Positions 25,343-34,011 of a stretch of DNA of 64,000 bases are shown here, piece by piece. This DNA comes from Jiella pacifica (GTDB lineage Bacteria; Pseudomonadota; Alphaproteobacteria; Rhizobiales; Rhizobiaceae). The notes under the pieces are model-generated. The model ran no database searches. It worked only from the letters and a program-made list of their open reading frames with translations, and was not told the origin of the DNA. The stretch is taken from contig NZ_JAAAMG010000011.1 in assembly GCF_010500815.1 (NCBI RefSeq), positions 119,448 through 183,447 of the forward strand, read 5' to 3'. Position 1 is the stretch's first letter. Every line of letters begins with the position of its first letter. A program made the position numbers and the translations under genes.

Positions 25343-26575
25343 ATGCTGTGCCGCCTTGCAGCCGGATGCGTCGGGCCCCTGCGTCCAATAAGAGCAACCT
25401 TCCTGGGCCTCGCCTCGCTCGTCATCGGTTGCACCGTGGCCATGGCCGAGGAACGCCCTCCCGCCGTCAGTGTCGTCACGGCGCGCGCGAGTGTCATGAC
25501 CGACCGCGTCCGCGTCGTCGGCTCGCTGGTGGCGCGCGAGGAGAGCGTCGTGAAGGTGGATCTTGCCGATGTGCCCATCGTCGCCGTCGAGGCAGAGGCG
25601 GGCGACATCGTGCAGCGGGGCGACGTGCTGGCCCGGCTCGACGCGACGCTGATCAGCATCGAACGGAGTGCCAACGCTGCCCGTCTGGCCCGCGCCGACG
25701 CGGCGATAAAACAGGTGGAAAGCCGGATCGAGGACGCCGCCCTGGCGCATGTCCAGGCCCGTGCGGACATGGAACGCAGCAAGCAGCTGAGCGCCAAGGG
25801 CTTCGCCACGGAGGAGACGCTCGAACTGCGCCAGACCACGCTGAAGCGGGCGGCTTCGGCACTGGCACTTGCAGGGCAATCGCTCGGGGTGGCGCAGGCG
25901 GATCGCCAGGTGATCGTCGCCGAAGGCCAGGAGATCGCAGCCCGGCTGGCGCGCACGGTGATAACCGCGCCGACCGACGGGCGCATCCTGCGGCGAGCTG
26001 CCAAGCTGGGCGCACTCACGTCCGCGAACGCAGAGCCGCTGTTCGTGATTGCCGAGAACGGCGAGATCGAGCTCGATGCGGAAATTCCGGAAGCCGATTT
26101 CGCGCGGCTGGCGGTGGGCCAGGCCGCAGGCATCCTGGTGCACGGTCGCGGCACGCCGCTCGAAGGCCGCGTACGCTTGCTGGCGCCGGAGTTGCAAGCG
26201 GGCAGCCGTCTCGGCCGCGCCCGCATCAGCCTCCCGCAGGCCGGCAATCTCAGTGTCGGTTCGTTTGCGCGCGGCGAGGTGGACATCGAGCGCCGCGGCG
26301 GCGTGTTCCTGCCGGCGACGGCGCTGGACGATCGGGCGGGCAAAGTCACAGCACAGGTCATCGAGGATGGAACCGTCGTGGTCCGTGTCCTGAAAACCGG
26401 CCTTCGGACCGCCGGCCTCGTCGAAATCCGTTCGGGGGTAGAGGCGGGCGAGACGGTCGTGCTGCGCGCCGGAAACTTCCTCGCCGAGGGCGACCATGTG
26501 ACCCCTGTCGACGTGGACTATCCGATGGCGACCGCGTCCGAACGCCCGATCCTGACGTCGGACGCTGCACGATGA
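25343..26575 (+). CDS. RND efflux periplasmic adaptor (membrane fusion protein)
   Basis: About 410 residues if started at 25343, where MLCRLAAGCVG...GLASLVIGCTVAMAEE forms a signal peptide. Mature sequence shows the adaptor layout: VRVVGSLVAREESVVKV, a lipoyl half-motif VEAEAGDIVQRGDVLARLD, a long alpha-hairpin (ARLARADAAIKQVESRIEDA to TLKRAASALALAG), the returning lipoyl half TDGRILRRAAKLGALTSANA, and beta-barrel/proximal domains. It bridges the pump to an outer membrane channel, not encoded nearby. The next gene starts inside its stop (ATGA). An upstream ATG at 25193 has a better ribosome site but would bury the signal peptide. Confidence 0.85.
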   Translation: MLCRLAAGCVGPLRPIRATFLGLASLVIGCTVAMAEERPPAVSVVTARASVMTDRVRVVGSLVAREESVVKVDLADVPIVAVEAEAGDIVQRGDVLARLDATLISIERSANAARLARADAAIKQVESRIEDAALAHVQARADMERSKQLSAKGFATEETLELRQTTLKRAASALALAGQSLGVAQADRQVIVAEGQEIAARLARTVITAPTDGRILRRAAKLGALTSANAEPLFVIAENGEIELDAEIPEADFARLAVGQAAGILVHGRGTPLEGRVRLLAPELQAGSRLGRARISLPQAGNLSVGSFARGEVDIERRGGVFLPATALDDRAGKVTAQVIEDGTVVVRVLKTGLRTAGLVEIRSGVEAGETVVLRAGNFLAEGDHVTPVDVDYPMATASERPILTSDAAR

Positions 26576-29500
26576 ACGTCTCCGCCTGGGCGATCCGCAA
26601 CCCGATCCCGTCCATCCTCCTGTTCGTGGTGCTGACGGCGCTTGGCCTCTACAGCTTCCAGAAGCTGCCGATCACCTTCTTCCCGACGATCGACGTGCCG
26701 CTGGTCAGTCTGGCGATCACTGATTCCGGCGTGGCGCCGACCGAGATGGAAACGAGCGTTACGCGTCTCGTCGAGGATGCCATCTCGGCGCTCTCCGGCG
26801 TCGACGAACTGAGCTCGACGATCAGCGACGGCGTCTCGACGAGTTCCGTCGAATTCGAACTGGGCGTGCCCATCGACCGGGCGGTGGCGGACGTGCGCGA
26901 TGCGGTCGCGAAGATCCGCAGCGACCTTCCGGCGACGATCGACGAACCGGTCATCGAACGAGTCGATGTCGAGAGCGAAGTCGTGGTGACATACGCTGTC
27001 GCCGACAAGGCCATGACGGCGGAAGGGCTCTCCTGGTTCGTCGACGACGTCGTCATTCGACGGTTGCGCGGCGTACCGGGTGTCGGCCGGATCGACCGGG
27101 TCGGCGGCGTGACGCGCGAAATCCAGGTCCAGCTCGATCCCGATCGCCTGCTGGCGCTCGGGATAACCGCAAGCCAGGTCAATACCCAACTATCCGCAAC
27201 GCATCTGGACCTTTCCGGCGGTCGCAGCGAAGTGGATGGGCGCGAGCGGGCGGTCACGGTGTTGGCGACGACCGACACCGTCGAGGAACTGGCAGGGCTG
27301 GCCATCGCGCTTCCCGATGGTGCGACGGCGAGGCTCGGCGAGTTCGCCACCGTCGTCGACGGCTTTACCGAGCCGCGAAGCTTCGCGACGCTGGATGGCG
27401 GCGACGTCGTCAGCTTCTCGGTCTACCGGGCCCGCGGGGCGAGCGACGTCAGCGTGGCCGAAGAGGTCGCGGCGGCTTTAGAGCAGCTTTCCGCCGAACA
27501 CGGCAATGCCCGCTTCACGCGCATCGACGACAGCATCACCCAGACGCTCGGCAATTACCACGCCGCACTGAGCACCCTGGCCGAAGGCGCGATCCTCGCC
27601 GTCGTCGTCGTCTTCCTGTTCCTGCGCGACTGGCGTGCGACGCTGATCGCGGCGGTCGCCTTGCCGCTGTCGGCGATCCCGACCTTCTGGGCGATGGACC
27701 TCCTCGGCTTCTCGCTGAACATATTGAGCCTTCTGGCGATCACCCTGGTGACCGGCATTCTCGTCGACGACGCCATCGTCGAGATCGAGAACATCGTCCG
27801 GCACGGCCAGAGCGGCAAGAAGCCGTACCGGGCCGCCATCGACGCATCGGACGAGATCGGCCTTGCCGTCATGGCCATCTCCGCCACGATCATCGCCGTC
27901 TTCGTGCCGGTCGGCTTCATGAGCGGCGTGGTCGGTCAGTACTTCCGCGAGTTCGGCCTCACGGTGGCGATCGCCGTCTTCTTCTCGCTGCTGGTCGCCC
28001 GGCTGATCACGCCGCTGATGGCGGCCTATTTGTTGCGCGCGCATCCGGCGAGACAGGCTCCGCCGGGACGCGCCATGCGGGGCTATCTCAGGCTCCTGCG
28101 CCTCTCGATGGCATGGCGGTGGGTGACGCTCGGTACGGCGTTCGCGCTGTTCGCCGCGTCGATCTGGTCGGCGCAATTCCTGCCGAGCGAGTTCATTCCG
28201 CCGGAGGACAACGGCCGGATGTCGGTTTCGATCGAGCTGCCTCCGGGCGCGACGCTTGCCGAGACGCGGGAAACCGCCGGCCTCATCGCATCGCGCATCG
28301 GCGCGATCGACGAGGCGCGGCTGGTCTTCATCCAGGGCGGGGCCAATGCCGCCGGCCTGAGGGAGGTCCGGCGCGCGGCCGTGCGCATCGACTTCGGTCC
28401 GGCGGCGGAGCGGGCGCGTTCGACGGATGTGCTCGAACCTATCGTGGCCGACATCCTGCGGACCGTACCGGACATAAGGTTCGAGATTCTCAACGATCGG
28501 GGTGGCCGCGACGTGTCCTTCGCCGTCCTCGGCAAGGATGGCGAGGTCGCCGGAGACGCCGCTGCCGCCATTCTCGAGGAGCTGGCGGCCAGCAGCTTTG
28601 CCGTTGGAGCAAGCTCCACTGCGGCGGCGGCCCGACCCGAGCTCCAGATCCGGCCGCTGGCGGAGCGGGCGGCGGATGCCGGCATTTCCCCGCAGGTCAT
28701 CGCCGACACGATCCGCGTTTCCACCGTCGGAGCCAGCGACGGCGACCTGCCGGAATTCGTCGAGGACGGGCGCCGGATCCCGATCCGGCTGCAGCTCGCC
28801 GATTGGGCGCGCAATGACATCGACACGCTTCGAGCGTTGCGCATTCCCAGCCTCGAGGGGACAGCGGCCCCGCTAGCGGACGTCGCGACTATCACGCTCG
28901 GCACCAGTGTCGCCAATATCGATCGTTTCGACCGCGAGCGGCGCATCGAGATCAGCTTCGACACCCCGGCGGGAATGACCGCGGGAGAGGGTCTCGATGC
29001 CATCCAGTCGCTGGCGACGGTGCGGGCGCTGCCGGACGGCGTAAGGCTCCAGCCGACCGGCGATTCCGACGACGAAGGCGATGTCTTCGCCGGCTTTGCC
29101 ACCGCGATGACCGCCGGGCTCGGCCTGGTGATGATCGTCCTGATCCTGCTGTTCGGCAGCGTGCTGACGCCGCTGACGATCCTCGTCACGCTGCCGCTGT
29201 CGGTGGGCGGCGTGGTCGCGGCGCTGATGGCGACGGCGACGCCGATCTCGCTCCCGGTGGTCATCGGCATCCTGATGCTGATGGGGATCGTCACCAAGAA
29301 CGCCATCATGCTGGTCGACTTCGCGGTCGAGCGCGAAAAGGCGGGAGTGGCGCGGCGCGCGGCGATGGTCGAGGCGGCGGCGGAGCGGGTGCGGCCGATC
29401 CTGATGACGACGCTCGCCATGGTCGCCGGCATGATTCCGGCAGCAATGGCGTCCGGCGACGGCGGCGAATTCCGCGCGCCGATGGCGATTGCCGTGATAG

Positions 29501-29658
29501 GCGGCCTCGTCGCGTCGACCATTCTGTCGCTGGTGGTGGTGCCGACGCTCCACTGCCTCGTCGGCGATGTCGGCGCGTCACTCCATCGGCTATGGTCGCG
29601 CCTCGGTCCGGCGGTTGATACCGTCGAGACAACAGAAGAGCTGGAGGGATCGGCCTGA
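26572..29658 (+). CDS. RND-family efflux transporter (AcrB/MexF-like inner membrane pump)
   Basis: 1028 residues starting MNVSAWAIRNPIPSILLFVV. Twelve membrane segments are expected; TM4 carries GILVDDAIVEIENIVRHG (about 396-413) with the paired aspartates required for proton coupling, and the second half carries the mirror KNAIMLVDFAVEREKAG. The periplasmic N-half begins FFPTIDVPLVSLAITDSGVAPTEM, as in hydrophobe/amphiphile exporters. It forms a proton-driven trimer with the adaptor encoded just upstream. The operon continues into a response regulator and sensor kinase, suggesting inducible expression. Confidence 0.95.
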   Translation: MNVSAWAIRNPIPSILLFVVLTALGLYSFQKLPITFFPTIDVPLVSLAITDSGVAPTEMETSVTRLVEDAISALSGVDELSSTISDGVSTSSVEFELGVPIDRAVADVRDAVAKIRSDLPATIDEPVIERVDVESEVVVTYAVADKAMTAEGLSWFVDDVVIRRLRGVPGVGRIDRVGGVTREIQVQLDPDRLLALGITASQVNTQLSATHLDLSGGRSEVDGRERAVTVLATTDTVEELAGLAIALPDGATARLGEFATVVDGFTEPRSFATLDGGDVVSFSVYRARGASDVSVAEEVAAALEQLSAEHGNARFTRIDDSITQTLGNYHAALSTLAEGAILAVVVVFLFLRDWRATLIAAVALPLSAIPTFWAMDLLGFSLNILSLLAITLVTGILVDDAIVEIENIVRHGQSGKKPYRAAIDASDEIGLAVMAISATIIAVFVPVGFMSGVVGQYFREFGLTVAIAVFFSLLVARLITPLMAAYLLRAHPARQAPPGRAMRGYLRLLRLSMAWRWVTLGTAFALFAASIWSAQFLPSEFIPPEDNGRMSVSIELPPGATLAETRETAGLIASRIGAIDEARLVFIQGGANAAGLREVRRAAVRIDFGPAAERARSTDVLEPIVADILRTVPDIRFEILNDRGGRDVSFAVLGKDGEVAGDAAAAILEELAASSFAVGASSTAAAARPELQIRPLAERAADAGISPQVIADTIRVSTVGASDGDLPEFVEDGRRIPIRLQLADWARNDIDTLRALRIPSLEGTAAPLADVATITLGTSVANIDRFDRERRIEISFDTPAGMTAGEGLDAIQSLATVRALPDGVRLQPTGDSDDEGDVFAGFATAMTAGLGLVMIVLILLFGSVLTPLTILVTLPLSVGGVVAALMATATPISLPVVIGILMLMGIVTKNAIMLVDFAVEREKAGVARRAAMVEAAAERVRPILMTTLAMVAGMIPAAMASGDGGEFRAPMAIAVIGGLVASTILSLVVVPTLHCLVGDVGASLHRLWSRLGPAVDTVETTEELEGSA

Positions 29659-29707
29659 TGACCGCCCGGAAGAGTTCGTCCGACCCCTTCGCCCCATCGG
29701 GAATGCC

Positions 29708-30433
29708 ATGAGCCAGAGCCCACCGACCAAACGACCCTGCATTCTCATCGTCGAGGACGATTTCGAGATAGCCCGCATGCTGGCGGCGACCCTCGCCGAT
29801 GCCGGCCTGTCGGTGGAAATCGCCGGCGACGGCGTCGAGATGGATGCGCTGCTGCGGCGATCGGTGTTCGACCTGATCGTGCTCGACGTGATGCTGCCGG
29901 GCGAGGACGGTCTCAGCCTATGCCGCCGGCTGCGGGCCGAGCTGACCATTCCGATCATCATGCTGACGGCCCAGGGCGAGGAGATCGACCGCATCGTCGG
30001 GCTGGAGATCGGCGCCGACGACTATGTCACCAAGCCGTTCAGCGCCCGGGAGGTCACCGCGCGCATCCGGGCGCTGCTGCGCCGTGCGTCCTATGCGCCG
30101 GCCGAGCGCGACAGCCTCAAGCCGCTGCGCTTCGACGGCTGGACCCTCGACCCGCAGCGCCGTCAGGTGCGCGACCCGAGCGGTGCACGCGTCACCATGA
30201 CAACGGCCGAGTTCGACCTGCTCCTGGTGTTCTGCCGAAATCCGGGAAAGGTGCTTTCGCGGGAGCAACTGCTGGCCAACACCCATGCCGGGCTCGCCGG
30301 ACCGATCGACCGCAGCATCGACGTGCATGTGCGGCGCCTGCGGCAGAAGATCGAGGTGGATCCGAGCGAGCCCGTCCTGCTGAAGACGGTGCGGCTCGGT
30401 GGCTACATGTTCACCGCGACGGTGGAACCGTGA
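29708..30433 (+). CDS. Response regulator, OmpR/PhoB family
   Basis: 241 residues: receiver domain with phosphoacceptor D60 (DLIVLDVMLPGEDG), acidic pocket IVEDD and KPFS lysine, then a winged-helix DNA-binding domain with VLSREQLLANTHAG and SIDVHVRRLRQKIEVDP. ATG at 29708 was chosen as the first codon of the receiver. It is followed by the kinase in a GTGA overlap. It probably controls the pump operon upstream. Confidence 0.93.
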   Translation: MSQSPPTKRPCILIVEDDFEIARMLAATLADAGLSVEIAGDGVEMDALLRRSVFDLIVLDVMLPGEDGLSLCRRLRAELTIPIIMLTAQGEEIDRIVGLEIGADDYVTKPFSAREVTARIRALLRRASYAPAERDSLKPLRFDGWTLDPQRRQVRDPSGARVTMTTAEFDLLLVFCRNPGKVLSREQLLANTHAGLAGPIDRSIDVHVRRLRQKIEVDPSEPVLLKTVRLGGYMFTATVEP

Positions 30434-31761
30434 CCAAGCTGTTGCGATGGGCGGCCCCCCGCACCATCCGCGGCCAGATCACCGTCGTCATCGTCATTGC
30501 GGTCGTGGCAGTTGTCATCACCGGACGGGGCATCGAGAGCCTGCGGAAAAGCGACTATTTCGGCATCCAGGATTTCGACGTCATCATGGAGCGGGCGTCG
30601 ATGGTCGCGCTCCTGCTGCAACAGGCGGACCCCGTCGAGCGCCGACCTATCCTCAGATTGTCGGCGGCAGCGACCCATCTGAACCTGACGCTCAGCGATA
30701 ATGCCGCGCTGAAGCCGATGATCGCTGCCTCGCCGCCACCCGGCTGGCTTGAAACGGTCACCCGCTGGCTGTTTCCGCCGGACGTGGAACTGCCGGCCGG
30801 CGGGCGCAGATTCGTCATCGACGGGCGCCCGGCGATGTCGCTACCCGTCGACGGCGAAACCGTGCTTCTGGTGCGTGACCTTCCAAGCGCGTTCATAACC
30901 GATGATTTCATCAGCCCCCTCAGCTACTACGTCTCCGCATTCGTGACGCTGATGCTGCTTTTTTCCATCTATGCCGTGCGCAGCATGACGGCGCCGCTGG
31001 CACGGATCTCGGCGGAGCTGAACCGCTCCGATGGCGTCAGCGAAGATACGGTGTTCGACGAAAGCGGTTCCGAGGAGGTCACCAGCCTCGCGCGCGCGCT
31101 CAACGGCATGCGCACCCGCATCAGGGAAATGGTCGACACGCGCACCCGCATGCTGCGCAGCGTCAGCCATGACCTGCGCACGCCTTTGACCCGGCTGCGG
31201 CTGCGAACGGAGCGACTGGACGATGGCGAAATGCGCGAGATGATGATCGCCGACATCGACCACATCAACGCGCTGGTCAATGAAACGCTGGACTATCTGA
31301 GGACGGATGCCTCCGGTGAAGACGCAGAGCGGACCGATATCGCCAGCCTGATCCAGACCATCCAGGCGAATTTCGCCGATGTCGGCTTCGCTGTGACCTA
31401 TGAAGGCCCGGATCGTCTTACCGGCGTCTGCAAGCCGAACGGACTGACCCGAGCGGTGACAAATCTCTGTGACAACGCGCTCAAATTCGCGGGTAGCGCC
31501 GCAATCACGCTGGCACGGGCCGGCCCGATGATCCGTATCGACGTCGCCGACGACGGGCCGGGCATCGCCGCCAACCAGCGCGCCCGGGTGATCGAGCCCT
31601 TCTTCAAGTTGGATCCCGCACGGGGCACCGGCCGCAGTTCCAGCTTCGGCCTCGGCCTGTCCATCGTCACCGATATCGTGCGCGCCCATGGCGGCCGACT
31701 GGAGTTCCACGACAACCACCCCCGCGGTCTGATCGCCCGGATATTGCTGCCCGGGCTCTAG
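30430..31761 (+). CDS. Membrane sensor histidine kinase
   Basis: 443 residues from a GTG start in overlap with the regulator stop. Two membrane segments (about 18-40 and 160-183) flank a periplasmic sensor of roughly 120 residues. A HAMP linker (SMTAPLARISAELNR) leads to the H-box SVSHDLRTPLTRLRLRTERL (His about 246), then N-box NLCDNALKFAG, G1 DVADDGPGI and G2 GLGLSIV. All catalytic boxes are intact. It phosphorylates the regulator gene's product; the stimulus is unknown, but linkage to an RND pump suggests an envelope toxicant. Confidence 0.92.
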   Translation: MTKLLRWAAPRTIRGQITVVIVIAVVAVVITGRGIESLRKSDYFGIQDFDVIMERASMVALLLQQADPVERRPILRLSAAATHLNLTLSDNAALKPMIAASPPPGWLETVTRWLFPPDVELPAGGRRFVIDGRPAMSLPVDGETVLLVRDLPSAFITDDFISPLSYYVSAFVTLMLLFSIYAVRSMTAPLARISAELNRSDGVSEDTVFDESGSEEVTSLARALNGMRTRIREMVDTRTRMLRSVSHDLRTPLTRLRLRTERLDDGEMREMMIADIDHINALVNETLDYLRTDASGEDAERTDIASLIQTIQANFADVGFAVTYEGPDRLTGVCKPNGLTRAVTNLCDNALKFAGSAAITLARAGPMIRIDVADDGPGIAANQRARVIEPFFKLDPARGTGRSSSFGLGLSIVTDIVRAHGGRLEFHDNHPRGLIARILLPGL

Positions 31762-32075
31762 CGGCGCCTCGAAGCATGCCGCCCGTCGCTTCCGGTAACA
31801 TCTCTTCATAAAACGACGCTCACGGCCGCCATCGCAGAGGCTACTGATCTCGGACGAGAACGACATCCATTTCGTTCCTTTCTCGACGAGACGGCGATGA
31901 CTGACATAGCGACCACAGGCCGCGACCTCGATGCACGCCAGTTGCACCGCACGACGACGATCTGGGTCGTCGGCGCAGCGTCTCGCGGGGTCCCGCCGGC
32001 GCGTGATCCTGCCGGCAGCGACTTCCGCAACCCACCACCGGTTTCGACCAATCTCCACTTCCAAGGGGCTGAAAT
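31762..32075. other. Intergenic stretch before the porin gene
   Basis: There is no credible gene. The sequence becomes less GC-rich near 31797-31815 and is a probable promoter region for the following outer membrane protein gene. No strong palindrome was noticed. Confidence 0.45.
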
Positions 32076-32915
32076 ATGAACTTCCGTCTGTGCCTGCTCG
32101 CCACGACCGCGCTCGTCTCCGTCTCCGCCGCTGCCCTGGCGGCAGATCCGGGGGAGTACGACCCGATGATTCCAGAAGCACCGGTTGTGGAAGCGCCGTC
32201 AGTTGCGTCCGGTGTCGACCTGATCATCGAGCTCGGCATCGGCGGGGATGTCTCGCCGGAATACGAGGGCTCCGACAAATATTCCATCTCGCCATCGCCG
32301 ATCGTGGGCTTCGGCTACCTTCGGATTCCAGGCCTGTTCGATATCGGCGACACCGGCCCTGAAGAGGGCGGCCTCTCGATCGGCCCCGCCTTCGAGTACA
32401 AGGGCGAGCGGAAAGCCGATGACTTCGACGCTCTCCGCGGCCTCAACGATATCGACGCGACCTATGAGGTCGGCATCAGCGTCGGTTACGAATGGGAGTT
32501 CGCGGAGATCTACGGCGAGGCGCGCTATGCCTTCGGCGGCGCCGAAGGCGTGGTCGGAGAGGTTGGTGCCAATGCCATCTATCGGCCGACGCCGCAGCTC
32601 GTGCTGAAGGCCGGTCCCTTCGCGACCCTGGCTTCTGAGGGTTACACCGAGACCTATTTCGGCGTTACCGCTGCGGAATCGGCGAATACCGGCTTTCGTC
32701 TCGACGCCTACGATCCGAAGGGCGGCCTGAAGAGCGTCGGCGTGTCGGGCTCCGCCCGCTACGAGTTCCGGCAGGACTGGTTCCTCAACGCCGATGCCTC
32801 CTACAGCCGGCTGGTCGGCGATGCTGCGGACTCCCCGATCGTGAAGGCCGGCGACGAAAACCAGTTCACCTTCGGGCTGGGCATCTCGAAGCGCTTCACG
32901 CTTGACTTGTTCTAG
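32076..32915 (+). CDS. MipA/OmpV family outer membrane protein
   Basis: 279 residues with a clear signal peptide (MNFRLCLLATTALVSVSAAA, cut near LAADPGEYDP). The mature part is a beta-barrel of MipA/OmpV type: LGIGGDVSPEYEGSDKYSIS, PIVGFGYLRIPG, EVGISVGYEWEFAEIYGEAR, and a C-terminal aromatic ending FTFGLGISKRFTLDLF. MipA proteins link murein synthesis and degradation enzymes; OmpV members are osmotic or adhesion porins. The preceding two-component and efflux genes point the same way, so envelope-stress coregulation is possible. Confidence 0.88.
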   Translation: MNFRLCLLATTALVSVSAAALAADPGEYDPMIPEAPVVEAPSVASGVDLIIELGIGGDVSPEYEGSDKYSISPSPIVGFGYLRIPGLFDIGDTGPEEGGLSIGPAFEYKGERKADDFDALRGLNDIDATYEVGISVGYEWEFAEIYGEARYAFGGAEGVVGEVGANAIYRPTPQLVLKAGPFATLASEGYTETYFGVTAAESANTGFRLDAYDPKGGLKSVGVSGSARYEFRQDWFLNADASYSRLVGDAADSPIVKAGDENQFTFGLGISKRFTLDLF

Positions 32916-33391
32916 GGATAGGGCCGTCGCCATGGCGTCACCGGTATCCGGCGACGATGTCCAGAAAAAGAGTCGGCGATGGGACCAAAGAAGATTTCCG
33001 GGCGCACGGAAACGCGCGGATTTCGGCGAGCCGTGCCGAGCCGCGCTGGGATTGCGGAATGGTCGACACGCCCTCGCCGCGCGAGGCGAAGGTCGCGCGA
33101 GGCCACGGTTCCGTCGTGGCGCTCGAGCGTGGCCGCCGGCTGATCCCGGCGACGACCTGGCTCGAGAATGTTCGACGTCCGCCCGCACACACGCTTCCGA
33201 CAGTCCCCGGTCGCTGACCTTCCGACCAGGCGGAAGGCACCGAGCTCCAGCGTTCTCGCACCGGAGGAAGAGACGATCATCGTCGCCGCCCGCACGCACA
33301 CAGTGTTGCCGCTCGACGACTGCCTCTACGCCCTGCAGGCGACGATCCCCGCCGGACCCGCTCGTTGCTTCACCATATTCATGGCATCGAC

Positions 33392-33536
33392 CCACTGCTG
33401 TCCGGTCGAGGAACTGCGTTGACGATCTCAACGCTTTGAATTCACTGTCAAAATTCGGACGAATTGGCAGAGGGGACTTGGGGTTGCCGACCTCAGTGAT
33501 TTTAATCATTTACATACATCAACCGGACAGCAGTGG
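33392..33536. repeat. 15-base perfect inverted repeat flanking about 115 bases
   Basis: CCACTGCTGTCCGGT (33392-33406) recurs in reverse complement as ACCGGACAGCAGTGG (33522-33536). The intervening 115 bases are less GC-rich than the rest of the region and contain no gene. Both repeats have TCGA immediately outside (with one or two intervening bases). The arrangement resembles terminal repeats of a miniature element or leftover insertion-sequence ends; neither identity is proven. Confidence 0.6.
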
Positions 33537-33695
33537 CATCGACCACAGGCTGACAAAGCCAAAGCATCCCGGGAGCCGATGGGCAGGTCGAGCGAATGGA
33601 ACCGTGTGATCGAGGAGGCGGCCGTCAGGCGCTTCCACGATGACGGCCACGGTCGCGTCCGAGCCCGACGCGAAGCGTCGTCGTCGCTCAGAAAC

Positions 33696-33737
33696 TCGTA
33701 GCGCCTCAAGACCCTGAAGGGCCTTGAGGCGCTACGA
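33696..33737. repeat. 42-base near-perfect palindrome (long hairpin)
   Basis: Arms TCGTAGCGCCTCAAG (33696-33710) and CTTGAGGCGCTACGA (33723-33737) pair perfectly over 15 bases. Inside, after one A/C mismatch, CCCT and AGGG pair again around GA. There is no T-tract and no adjacent gene within 200 bases, so a simple intrinsic terminator is unlikely. A recombination or protein-binding site, or a stable RNA hairpin, are alternatives. Confidence 0.75.
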
Positions 33738-34011
33738 ATTCAGCTGCAGATGATGGACTTCAGAGCCAGGACGATCCACGCTCGATCCACGCCCCCACAT
33801 CCGCGGACCAAACACCTGGAACGCGGCATGAGGCGGAGCGTAGTCCGGCGACCTTCCCTCCACGTCAGCGGCCGAGCCCGATCGGCAAAAAGGCACCGGG
33901 GCTCGATCCGGCATCCTTTGGCTGCACCATCACGATACAGCCAAACTGATCTCCGTCTGTGCCCACCGCTGAACGAGAACGCGCCGGATCCTTAGATCCG
34001 GCGCGGATGCG

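Larger units (their letters stand above)
32916..34011. other. Gene-poor region with repeat structures
   Basis: About 1.1 kb without a convincing gene. Many frames are open but none has a recognisable family, and codon-position bias is not evident. It contains a 15-base inverted repeat around 115 bases of less GC-rich DNA and a 42-base near-perfect palindrome, described separately. I infer decayed DNA, possibly of transposon origin. Confidence 0.5.

Noticed and set aside
32199..33509. 436-codon minus-strand frame overlapping MipA and the gene-poor region
   Set aside because: No recognisable domain in any part; the MipA strand is well supported.
33750..33995. 81-codon plus-strand frame in the gene-poor region
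   Set aside because: Arg/Pro-rich, no ribosome site, no homology pattern.
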